DNA of 64,000 nt, from contig JARGXX010000004.1 of the NCBI GenBank assembly GCA_030374765.1, positions 1,488,001-1,552,000 on the forward strand, read 5' to 3'. The position numbers and the translations under genes were made by a program. Of the stretch, positions 21,646 to 30,529 are shown in pieces. The notes under the pieces are model-generated. The model saw only the letters and a program-made list of their open reading frames with translations. It did not search any database and was not told the DNA's origin. Positions within the stretch are counted from its first letter, which is position 1; each line of letters begins with the position of its first letter. This DNA comes from Agarophyton chilense (lineage: Eukaryota > Rhodophyta > Florideophyceae > Gracilariales > Gracilariaceae).

Positions 21646-22002
21646 CTCGGAGCGCGGCCTTCAGGAGGGGGCAATCATTGGTCCGAATAATCAAACCATT
21701 GGCCCGAATAATCCCAAAACGCCTCCCAAAACGCCTCCCGACACGACGTTTCGCCGGAACACGACGGTTCGTCATATCTCCCGCGTCAGGGAACAAAGTT
21801 AGTCCTTCGGAGACACCTGAGGAAGACCCAAGACGCTCTAAAGATGCGACACCGTCCCGGGGCAAGCACATTTGAGATACAAGAAAGACCTTGGGAAAGC
21901 ACAAGCACTACTTTATTTAACTTACTTAAGTAAGTAACAGAAGCCTAACAGCCTTCTGCATGACCTCAAGATTCGCGGAAGTGCTTCGGACACCAACAGG
22001 AC

Positions 22003-22855
22003 TCACTGGGGCGGCGCAGGAGTAACACTGTCGTCCTCATCGGAACCTGCAGGAGCGAAACCGGGACTAGGGTCATCCGAGGAGCCAACTGGACCACCCG
22101 AACCGGTCCAAGCGAGCCGAGCACGCTTCTTCGGCGGGTATTCTCCTGAGGAACTATTGTCACCATCGGAAACCTCCCGGTCACTCAAATTGAGGCCATA
22201 CCGGGCATCCAAGTCGGCAGTAATCCTCTGGGACATCGGCTGCGCATTCTGCTGCAGAAGATGGACCATGGCCGTCTTTAGATCCTGAACCTGTTGGACA
22301 ACCGCGGCGTTGGGCACCGAGTGACAAGCCCAGGAACAAGCTTTTTTTAAAACTGTCGCAATGTTCATCGAGGCAGAAATCCCAACGGGACGGTAGAAGG
22401 GCATGACGCACTGCCCGCAGATTTTGTCCGATGGTTTGTTCATAGCGGCCTCCGGGGCGTTTATAGGCCACTTTCTATCCAGAGGGGCTCCCCGCTTGGT
22501 TGTTCGAAGCCATGGTGCCGCTGCCCACAGGTTGGTACGCCGGGAAATGGATAGAAAAACCAACGAAAGCAACACAGTCTGGAGCGAGAATGGCATATCC
22601 GACGGGCTTATAAGGCGATCGTGGCATCGCGCGGGACCAATAGAAGAATACCGCGAAAAGAAGAAGGAAAAATGAAACCGAATCGGACAGGATGACTGAC
22701 GTAACCTTGAATGGACGAAGCGCGCACCGTGGTTCACGGCAGACAACGCGCGTAGGTTCACCAAAGGAATACCGAAGGATAGGAAAAGCGGCAAGGAACC
22801 CCCCCCGAGTGCGCGTACAGTACCTTAGGTGCACTAATTGCCAACCTGGCCCCAA
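22003..22855 (-). other. Antisense ORF of element 1, nuclear-protein-like
   Basis: Between the chromodomain and the 3' LTR the minus strand is open for 263 codons (22794-22003), overlapped by a 126-codon frame (22855-22475). The first in-frame Met with protein-like sequence after it is at 22443, giving about 146 residues: a Cys-bearing segment (ICGQC...CSWACH), a probable coiled helix (VVQQVQDLKTAMVHLLQQN), an acidic/Ser stretch, the basic cluster PPKKRAR (residues 220-226 of the long frame) resembling a nuclear localisation signal, and an acidic Pro/Ser-rich tail. No family recognised. An antisense ORF occupies the same position in element 3. Some plant gypsy elements (for example Grande) also carry antisense ORFs there. 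Confidence 0.5.
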
Positions 22856-23128
22856 GGGTCAGCTCCTACGCACTGGTACCCCCGAGGATGGTGGCGATGC
22901 GACGCTCCGTTGCGCCCACTGGTAACGAGAACAATTAACCCCCGGGATGGTCATAAGACGCCGACATGTCGGGCACGGCACCGCTCGTGTCCAGGCCATT
23001 AGGACGCTAAGGATCAAGACGTTCCGACCCCGAAGGCAAGATTGGAGGTTCACCCATAGGTCCAGTTACAGCCAAGTCCCCTGGAGCAGTTTTGAAACCA
23101 TATGGACTTCGCCGTGACGGTCGAATCC

Positions 23129-23140
23129 TAAGGAGGGAGA
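23129..23140 (+). promoter_or_regulatory. Polypurine tract of element 1
   Basis: TAAGGAGGGAGA lies a few bases upstream of the 3' LTR, the standard position for the RNase H-resistant plus-strand primer. Confidence 0.65.
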
Positions 23141-23144
23141 TATA

Positions 23145-23587
23145 TGAAGGAGCGATAATAACGGTTGAGCCCGGTAAGCTGCCGGGCCCTGAAGGATCTT
23201 GCAGGTGACACGTGTACGGGTCAACCTCAGGTGGACTCATGTAGATTATTAATTTAATTTACTTAGTGTAATAGATTAACACTACAGTGCCACGGAGATC
23301 TCAGCGCCTCTTCAGTACTATTTACTTGGCTCGAGTGACGCTTCTCTCTTAGAGTACGGTAGGCACCGTTAGGATACTAAACAACCCCCCTTGGTATATT
23401 AGTTCCCTCTTTGGTCTTCAAGCCATGGTTTCCGTAGCTCCAACCTGTATGAATACGCAGTAAAAGCCAGCCCATTGCACCAAGTACTCTAGGAGTGCCG
23501 CCGTCAAGGATTCGAACCTTTGGACCCGCTCTACCCCGCTACCACCGGTCGAGACGCGTACGATGACTCAAAAGTCATTGTGTTACA
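23145..23587 (+). repeat. 3' LTR of element 1
   Basis: 443 bp, starts TGAAGGAGCG and ends GTTACA. It contains the antisense tRNA-like segment (B-box at 23508-23518, A-box at 23526-23536 with one mismatch). The sequence after 23587 is directly the pol region of element 2 on the other strand. Confidence 0.82.
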
Positions 23588-24555
23588 CTGGGAATGGACC
23601 GATACAGCGATTTGGGTCATCGGAGGTATCGTTGTGGCCTTTGACAGGCGAACCTTATTGGACTTTGTGTTTTCGGAGGCAACAGCTCGTTTGCAGTTTG
23701 CATCTGGTCCTTGGGCGGAACCAGGTATGGAGATGGAAGGTGGGCTGTAGAACCTGACTTTCCTAATGCCTGGATCAATGGCCTTAATTTATCGATCGAT
23801 AAAGGAGGTTCCTAGGATTGCCTCAGCGCTCAAGTTAGGACAAACAAGGAACCACGTGCGGATTTTGAATTATCCTACCTGAAGGTGAAGTGGTACTATC
23901 CCTTTAATGTCCATTGGTCTACGTGATGCATCGGTAATCATTGAGGTCTTCCTTGCCTGAACGAAATCTTTCCACCCCAGTGGGAGCAGCTTAGGATGGA
24001 CCAGGTTGGGACCAGCGCCTGTGTCCAATACAGCTGTGGTCACTCGAGAGGTGTTGGAACGAAGTCCTACGGTTATTCAAACTTTATAGCTCTCTTTCCT
24101 GAGGATACAGACAGGGTCGTCACTTTGTTCCGATTGTGGTTCATCCTGAGTCCTCCATTGTGGGTGGTTCGTATTGAGAGGTGAGGAGCTTTTTTGCTCA
24201 TGACCGTTTAATTGGTTGAGGCAGGGGCTTAAAGAGGGAGGATTTGCCTCGAGTCGTCCCTCTAGGAGTTTCCCGATGGGGTTTCCGTTTCTTCCTGAGT
24301 ATAGAACTGTTCCACGGGGTCCTTCGTAGGATCTAAAATGGCGTGGACCTATGGGGCTTTGATCGGAGTATCCGGAGGCGAGGCAGAGCGTTAGCTTCCA
24401 GGGGTCCCTGTAGTTAGTTGCTGTGCACTGTTATACATTCCTTCGGATCTCCGCACCCGGTAATTATCTTCCCTTAGGGCTAGGAGGTTTTTACGTGCGT
24501 CCTCAGGCAGATACCTCGTACAGTCACAATGTTTGGTCACTGAAAGGCAAAGGAA

Positions 24556-25515
24556 TCAAGCCCTTGGGGAGCGAACAAAAACGTCCTTGCGGGGCGGAAA
24601 GAGAGAATACTTGGGTCTGGGTGGTCCAGTGGTCGCTGTAGTTCTCTGGGAGGTATATGATGGGGGCCCGGACGGAGAAGCACTGAAATTGACCGCGAGG
24701 ACATCATCCGAAGCGGCGTAATGGAGTGATGCATCCATGTCCGACTCCGTGGAGCTAACCAAATGGGCTTGGTTGGGTTTACGCAATGGAGTTGCGTGTC
24801 CTCTGGTTATATCCGCGTTGCGCCTGAAGGTTCTGTAGGTTTTGCCATAACCCTGGGCGTAGATAAAGAGCCTTCGGAAGGAGTATTGCGGGTTTTCCGT
24901 GTGGTAATTGCGCACATGTGTCCGAATGGCAGGGAGCAATCCCGTGATGAAGTGACGTTTAGGGCATCCTTCGAAGAACACGTTTTTACATCGGTAAGCT
25001 TTCTTCCATAGGTCTTCTGCGGATGCTGATTCGGTCATGTTGGAGATCTGCCTAAAGGATATTACTTCCTGGTGGGCATCCATTATAACGTCATCCGTTG
25101 CGTAAGTTTCCAAGAGGTAATGAACAACCTGGTGGTATGGCCTGAGGAGCTCACGGTCTTGAGCATCCACGAGGTCAGTTGTGCCAGATATCTTCGAAAC
25201 CACTCGGTCACGCGCCTGTCCTGTAAAGAAGAATTGGAAAAGGTGCGGAGCGGCGCCCTCGTGGACACCGTTATGATCGCAGGTCGTACGGAACAAACTG
25301 AGAAACGTAAGAACAGAAATGGCATCAGAACCCGAGAACTTGTTCGTAATAGTTAGTTGCATCCATTTGGCCAATTTGGCGATTCTGCGAGCGACTGAAC
25401 CAGAATAGTTCGGAGACCTGTCGGCCAGCCGGTAATTCCGGTAGTCCAGAACCTTGAGGAAAAGTTCGTTGGTTGTTTTCAGTAGTCTGAGGTCCCGAAT
25501 GGCAGCCTCATCCAC
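24556..25515 (-). pseudogene. Gag capsid of element 2
   Basis: Longest intact gag of this family in the window, 319 codons, giving the reference for reading the broken element 1 copy. It includes the capsid helices (LRLLKTTNELFLKVLDYRNY, NGVHEGAAPHLFQFFFTGQA, HYLLETYATDDVIMDAHQE, TESASAEDLWKKAYRCKN) and the Pro/Thr linker up to RPKYSLFPPRKDVF. It stops at a TGA at 24553-24555, just before the Cys-rich knuckle (CLSVTKHCDC), which is readable beyond it. The N-terminal gag part lies in a different frame at 26424-25831. Confidence 0.72.
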
Positions 25516-25830
25516 TTCCGAGTCGGTCGTTTCGGTCGAGGCCGATTCGGAATCACTCTTGTCCGAATGGTCTCTTCCTTTAATCCTTCTGTTCTTCTTC
25601 TCCTGCGGTTGCTTCTTTTCTTTCCAGCAGAATAAGGACCTAAAGGATCGATCTCTCTATCAGATCCGATGGAGCCCTGAGGTCTCTATACCTCAAATAA
25701 TCCGTCAGGTGGGGCAAGCGGTCTCTCTTCTAGACGCGGAGCTTCTCTTCTGCTCCTCGCTTGTTCCACCCTTGGATTTTCCTGATGGGCAACCTATCTC
25801 TCATCTAGACGCGAAGATTTCCTTCTGCTC

Positions 25831-26424
25831 CTAGATTGTCCCACCATGGGGTTTTCCTGATGGTATTCCCCGGCGAGGAGCGGATAATGCCGCCACTCCT
25901 GGTGGTTCGATAGGGGGTTTCCATATGGAGACCGGATGGTTAAATGGTGGTGGAGTGGTCCTAGGGACCAAATTTCCTGCCTGGCGAGTGAATGCTTTTT
26001 GAACGGCCTGCACGAGGGAGTCTATGAATAATTCAGACTCCATTATCTTAGGGACGATTCGAGTGATGTGGTAATCCGTATGGTCGGCGATCGCCGTTGC
26101 GAGTCGCACGTCCATAATGGAATCCACATGGGCTGAGCAGAGCTCACGGAGACGGGGCCAGAGAAGGTCGGCAAGCCCTGCGGTCAGTACTTCTTGCGGC
26201 TGGCTCCTCGTGCTCCTGCGGTCGCTAGCGGTATCAACCTGAGGGTCAGGAGACATCGCCGACGTTGTAGTCGCACGTCGTTCTGCCGTAGGAGTCATAT
26301 GGTCTGGTCGGTTGGGTGTGCTTCCTCCATTCATAATGGCGGTTGCTTCTGTACTTCTGGTCCGTTGAAGAATTAAACCAATGGTTAGAATCCGAATAGT
26401 TCTTGGTTTCAGTGGTCCATTCAA
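25831..26424 (-). pseudogene. Gag N-terminus of element 2
   Basis: 197 codons aligned with the start of element 1 gag: an Arg/Thr-rich leader (ILQRTRSTEATAIM), a Ser/Arg linker (DRRSTRSQPQEVL), then an amphipathic region (LRELCSAHVDSIMDVRLATA, then ESELFIDSLVQAVQKAFTRQ). First codon TTG, no upstream ATG in frame, so the start is unresolved. The frame is lost at 25831 and the basic low-complexity stretch follows to 25515. Confidence 0.6.
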
Positions 26425-26439
26425 TTACTCCTAGAGGAT

Positions 26440-26459
26440 TCTAAGTCGGGAGACCAAAA
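26440..26459 (-). promoter_or_regulatory. Primer-binding site of element 2
   Basis: Minus strand TTTTGGTCTCCCGACTTAGA directly inside the LTR; intact version of the site seen in element 1. Confidence 0.72.
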
Positions 26460-26904
26460 TGTGACGCAGTAATGGGTTGGGTCAGCGTACGGGTCTCGGC
26501 CGGTGGTAGCGTGGTAGAGCGGGTCCTAAGGTTCGAATCCTTGACGGCAGCACTCCCAGAGTACTTGGTGCAATGGGCTGACGTTTACTGCGCAGTCCTA
26601 CAGGTCGAAGCTACAGAAACGATGGCTTGAACACCAAAGGGTGGAAGTAATATACCAAAGGGGGTTATTTAGTATCCTAACGGTGCCTATCGTAATCTAA
26701 GGGAGAAGCGTCACTCCAGCCAAGTAAATAGTACGGGCGAGACTCTTGGATCTCTCTGGCACTGTAATGATAATCTATTACACTAATTAAAATAAATTAA
26801 TAATTTACATGAGTCTATCTGAGGTCGACCCGCCAACGTGTCGTTTGTAAGAGACCGCAAGGCCCGGCGGCTTACAGCGCTCAACCGATATCATCGCTCC
26901 TTCA
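26460..26904 (-). repeat. 5' LTR of element 2
   Basis: 445 bp, inverted relative to the element 1 LTRs and alignable over the whole length; minus strand starts TGAAGGAGCGAT and ends GCGTCACA. It holds the tRNA-like segment in the plus orientation (A-box TGGTAGAGCGG at 26512-26522, B-box GGTTCGAATCC at 26530-26540). Confidence 0.8.
26512..26540 (+). other. tRNA-like fused A/B box in element 2 LTR
   Basis: Perfect A-box and B-box with 7 bases between, followed by TTGACGGCAGC, which continues the T-arm (AAGG/CCTT stem). Same structure as in the element 1 LTRs; this is the cleanest copy. Confidence 0.6.
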
Positions 26905-27234
26905 CAGTAACCAAAGGTCTGCGGGTTCCACACCTCTTTACACTACCGTACATCCCTCGAAGCAATGGTGCAGTCGAGCGACTCGGGAAAGAAATAGTTT
27001 TCACATTTTGTGCTTCGATCTCTGAATTGCAGATGGACTTCAAGGAACGGCCAGATCTTTTACCGGTTATTCAGAGTTCGTTGACCCATCTTCCAGTCGA
27101 AAAAACGTATCACCTGTGACGGCGTTCTTCGGCATGGATCATACACCACCCATTGCAACGTTTTGCGCTGCGCTAGTGCTACACTAATTCCTTTGAGCGA
27201 TGCAGAGATGGAACGCTGCGTCATTATCAAGTAG
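26905..27234 (+). pseudogene. Element 5 integrase fragment (left part)
   Basis: Plus-strand fragment of a different gypsy-type integrase. PYIPRSNGAVERLGKEIVFT matches the PY-P--NG-VER-x-K block that carries the catalytic Glu, followed by LQMDFKERPDLLPVIQSSLT and, after a frame shift near 27115, TAFFGMDHTPPI. It is cut on the left by the element 2 LTR (26904) and on the right by the element 3 LTR (27235). The remainder of the protein resumes at 37143, showing that element 3 inserted into it. Confidence 0.65.
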
Positions 27235-27833
27235 TGTCGTTCAATCACCTCTGGGGTCTGCTACTGTCTTGTCTCGGGAGCGTGGTGTCGCTCAACCTTA
27301 GAAGGTAGACGTGATAAACATCGATGGTAACAGGGCACCGTGAAAACCCGCAGGGGCAAACGGCTGGGCAACTAGCCTATACCGTGTAGGTCAACGATGG
27401 TAGGTGTCGACGGGCGGTAAAACGTATGTGGTAGTTGAGAAACAATGAACCAAAAGGTATAGTTGTGACCCAAGCTGTACCTGTCTTTATCAGACTAGGG
27501 TGGGGGAGGTGCAGTTCCCTATATGCAGTGGAATGAACTCTCCAGATCACCCGGGTGATGCCAGCAAGGCACGGTCTCTGACCTAGTGTCAGAGACCTGG
27601 CCAGCACTGGGTACAGAGCCAGGTGGCCACTCCATTACTGTACTAAAATAAATATAATTACAATTACAATTACTAACAATCACTCAACCAGAAGGTACAT
27701 GTCAACACTACACGGGGCTGACAACAACTAGATGGTAGCTCGCCCGGAGCTGCGTGGCCGATGATCCCTCGCATCCATCACCTACAAGGTCAGTGTAGTA
27801 TATCGACAACCTCAATGGCCAAACCTTCTGCCA
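27235..27833 (-). repeat. 3' LTR of element 3
   Basis: About 599 bp, aligning with 36544-37142 with few differences and with 61537-62137 (inverted, more diverged). It contains the hairpin GGTCTCTGAC...GTCAGAGACC at 27573-27597. The TATACGA next to its right end also follows the 5' LTR, so the LTR may be 7-8 bp longer. Confidence 0.78.
27573..27597. other. Conserved LTR hairpin
   Basis: Perfect 10-bp inverted repeat GGTCTCTGAC / GTCAGAGACC with a 5-base loop. Same structure at 36882-36906 in the other LTR of element 3 and, with one stem mismatch, at 61774-61798 in element 4. It could act in RNA (terminator, packaging or dimerisation) or as a protein-binding dyad. Confidence 0.6.
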
Positions 27834-27840
27834 CTATACG

Positions 27841-27860
27841 ATAGACCTCCTTCCTACCCG
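27841..27860 (-). promoter_or_regulatory. Polypurine tract of element 3
   Basis: Minus strand GGGTAGGAAGGAGGTC lies about 8-20 bases inside the 3' LTR, as expected for the plus-strand primer. It identifies the 27235-27833 copy as the 3' LTR of this element. Confidence 0.6.
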
Positions 27861-28627
27861 TGAGACACGCCCCGTGTCGCCTTCCATCAAACCATAAAGG
27901 TATAGCGAGCGACAGCGGCGCGGGCTTCGGAGTTGTGTCCACCGGCGGTTGCTCACGGTGCGCGACGCTCGATTCCTTGAGGTTCAGAACTCGGTGCCAT
28001 TGTCAGTTGGGGAGTGCGAGCGACGACGGCGGCGCACGAATTGAGCGACAAAAATTCAGGTAGGGACTGTCCTGAGGACGATGCAGTGTCAATAGCGCGC
28101 TCGCGGACACTTTTTCCGTAGTGGGCCCCTGCGTGCTGCGATTCTGTTTCCGCATAGCCTACCGTTCAACCAAGTTGATATCGCACCTTTCTCGGTTGCT
28201 CAAACTTCATTTTCCTCCTAGGCCCCTGTGCGCGCCCTCCCGCCTGGTCGTTTCCACGGCTCGACAACCCTTCAGGTATTTCTGCCCTTAATCGGCGGCA
28301 TCGCGACCGTAATCGTGCTGTCCGGCTTTCATTGAAGGTTTCTGGCTTCTCGACCTTTCAGGTTTCGTCTACCTTTTACGGATTTATTCGTGGTGCCTGT
28401 TGGGTCTGAGCCTGCGTCGATAAAACCATTGAGGTATTGGCTTTGGTCCGTGGTGGAAGCTTCCGGTTGTGAGACCTTATTGGTGTTTAGCGGCCCCGTT
28501 GGTAATTGCGCGACCTTTTTTCGGTTTTGCACTGCGGTTAACCTTCAAGGCTATGACAGGATCGCGACGCCTCCACGCGCGCGTGCGAACCCATTCGGTG
28601 TAACGTCGAAGCACCTCGCGCCGCATC
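27861..28627. other. Noncoding part of the element 3 3' region
   Basis: GC-richer stretch between the purine tract and the antisense ORF. Overlapping frames up to 102 codons show no motif. It is notable for many copies of ACC-N5-GGT (27891, 28267, 28353, 28425, 28474). Confidence 0.4.
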
Positions 28628-29263
28628 GTGGATTCGCCATCGATACCTCGAAGGGGTGGGTCGTCCCCACTGGCAGCACCAGCGCTCGAGAGACGTGAGG
28701 TGCCAGTTACCATTGAGGTTGAAGAAGTCGGCCATTCCGAGGGGATTGATACCCCTGAAGTTTTGCCTTTAAGGTCGGATTGGTCCCCCTCCACGATGTA
28801 TCCAAGGTTTGGAACCGCTCGCGCCCGTACGACGTCAACTGTTGCACCGGAGAGGTCTATATCGGTACTACCGGAAAGGTTGGATACGTTTGCCGTCTCC
28901 TCGGAACGGACCGAGGAGGCGTCACCTAAGAAGGATAAATACACGCTGGAGGATATTTGCCGATTTGGTTACAAGAACATCGTTCACGGGACCGATTATA
29001 CGGTGAAGGATTTGGACTCGTATCTCGAGCAGAGTGAGAATCACCATTGGGATTCCCATCAAGGTAGGAAGGCTTTCGATCCCGCAACTTGGGAGATTGT
29101 GCCTCGCCACGCCCAATATTATCCCGGGGAGCCTGCTGTTTATGGAGCTCCCGCGAGCCCTAAGCCTTATAAAAGTACTGTGGAGACACCTGTTGGTCGT
29201 TATGCTGGTCCCTTCCCGTCCGAGCCGTTACCCCAAGATCAAAAGTCGCCCCTACGGGTGTGA
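28628..29263 (+). other. Antisense ORF of element 3, first part
   Basis: 211-codon open frame on the strand opposite to gag-pol, between chromodomain and 3' LTR. Start at ATG 28628. The N-terminal half is Ser/Thr/Pro/Glu-rich (low complexity, charged); the middle looks folded (DKYTLEDICRFGYKNIVHG, YTVKDLDSYLEQSENHHWDS, FDPATWEIVPRHAQYYPG); the end is Pro-rich. No family recognised. The reading continues, after frame changes near 29260-29450, into the 29456-29869 frame. It may be a real accessory protein; only its length, its protein-like composition and the matching position in element 1 support it. Confidence 0.45.
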
Positions 29264-29455
29264 CTCCTACTCAACCGAGCTCTTCGCGGGTTGCTGGTCC
29301 TGTTCGACCTCTTTTGGCGGGTATTACTGGTCCTCAGCCTTAACCTTTGATGGTTTCTCCGGCCGTGGTCGGTTTGCTGGCTCGAATTCGCCAGGCTTGC
29401 GTCACCAACTTTCAGAGGGCTGGGCCTAGGTCAGTGGTTGCTGCATTAACGCTTC

Positions 29456-29869
29456 TTGATACTTGAAGGTTTCTTGCCGCACCATGCGCAATACATGAAG
29501 GCGCTGAACCAAATTGGTGAGTTCTGGAATCAGTTCCAGTTGGACATGTACCAACTGGCCACCCGTCAGGTTGCCAATCTGGCGAGTGTTTCTGCTGCTG
29601 CGCCATCTGATCTTTTGTCGGATCCTCTTCTAGGTGCTAACTTGAACCCAGCGGTTTTTCAACCCGCTCGGGCTGTTCCTCCCGTTCAACCTATGTTGGT
29701 TTCGACTCCTCTCCTCAGTGGCGGGGCTACCGCTTCTTCGCTACCTCCGATGTCGATGGCTCCTAGTATTCCAGCCAGTTTTCCTTCGTGGATAGTCAAT
29801 AACACGGGACCTCCCGATCCCACTGCTCCTCAACCGACAGGTCCTTCTACTCCCAGATTTGGGGGCTAG
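29456..29869 (+). other. Antisense ORF of element 3, second part
   Basis: 137 codons: an amphipathic helix-rich start (YMKALNQIGEFWNQFQLDMY then QLATRQVANLASVSAAAP) followed by a Pro/Ser/Thr-rich tail to a TAG stop (29867-29869). Helix-then-acidic or Pro-rich-tail organisation resembles the antisense product of element 1, but I cannot show sequence homology. It probably belongs to one ORF with 28628-29263, broken by frameshifts. Confidence 0.42.
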
Positions 29870-30129
29870 ACTTTCTGTCGCTTCACCTTTGAGGTTCTTG
29901 TGGCAGCCGCCTTCCACTTGACTTCCTTAGTGTCTCCTTCTTGAAGTAGATTGTTGTCTATTCTTGCCTCTTCTACTGTTTCATTCGGTTGTTCTTTCGT
30001 GTCCTCCCTTTTAGGTAATCTGACACGCATATGCGTCCACCTTCTGCTGAAGACGAGGTCTTCTCTCCACCTTCTTTAAGCCTGAGTACCACGAAGGTCT
30101 AAGGTTAGCCGTCTGCAGGCATCGGCTCC

Positions 30130-30270
30130 TTGCGACGGCGCCAATACCTGATACGGAAGTGTGGGGGTATTGCGGCTGGGGGTTCGAGGGTGTCCCCTTC
30201 TAGCCCCCAGCCGTACCACCTTACGGTATACTTCAGACAGTTGTGGGTTCGCGTGTGGCCTACCAGACCG
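30130..30270 (-). pseudogene. Chromodomain end of element 3 integrase
   Basis: The minus strand reads LKYTVRWYGWGLEGDTLEPP then AAIPPHFRIRYWRRRKEP, aligning with the element 1 YRVRWFGYTPEEGTWKEP...IPANFIALYWRR unit. It is separated from the integrase frame by about 260 bp of linker with frame breaks. Confidence 0.62.
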
Positions 30271-30529
30271 TCAACGGAAAAATTTTCCCTGAGATTTGGT
30301 CCTAATCTTCCGGGGAAGCGCTACCTCTAGGGTTCATGTATTCCAAGTTGGGAGCTTCGGTTGTGGGAGCCGGGTCGGGAGCTCCCGCTTTTACCGTTTG
30401 AGGTTCAATTTCCGTCCCTGTTAGAGGGTTGTAATCCGGATCGTCACGTTGAAGGTCATCGTTCACCTCAATTCGGGTGGCGTCCTCCGAGGGTCGATTG
30501 CGCAGAGCTACAGATCTGGGCTCTTGGGC

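Larger units (their letters stand above)
14747..23587 (+). mobile_element. Element 1: Ty3/gypsy chromovirus with antisense ORF
   Basis: Full-length but degenerate LTR retrotransposon of about 8.8 kb: LTR 14747-15191, PBS at 15192, gag to about 17.3 kb, protease (LDTGAGP), RT (YMDD), RNase H, integrase, chromodomain to about 21.64 kb, then a 1.5 kb region with an antisense ORF, a purine tract and LTR 23145-23587. LTR copies differ visibly (I estimate around 10 percent by eye), gag-pol has frameshifts and stops, and the integrase Glu is Lys, so it is an old, dead copy. Left flank (GAATG) and right flank (CTGGG) do not form a target-site duplication; the right flank is element 2. Confidence 0.85.
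23588..26904 (-). mobile_element. Element 2: truncated relative of element 1
   Basis: Minus-strand copy of the element 1 family: 5' LTR at 26460-26904, PBS, gag, knuckle, protease (VLDTGAGPNLV readable near 23990-24040). It is cut off in the protease/RT linker at 23588, at the position equivalent to about 18118 in element 1. The truncation coincides exactly with the end of the element 1 3' LTR. The missing 3' half is not found on the left side of element 1. Confidence 0.8.

Noticed and set aside
28628-29869. Envelope gene for the antisense ORFs
   Set aside because: Wrong strand, no signal peptide, no fusion or transmembrane segment in the long frames.
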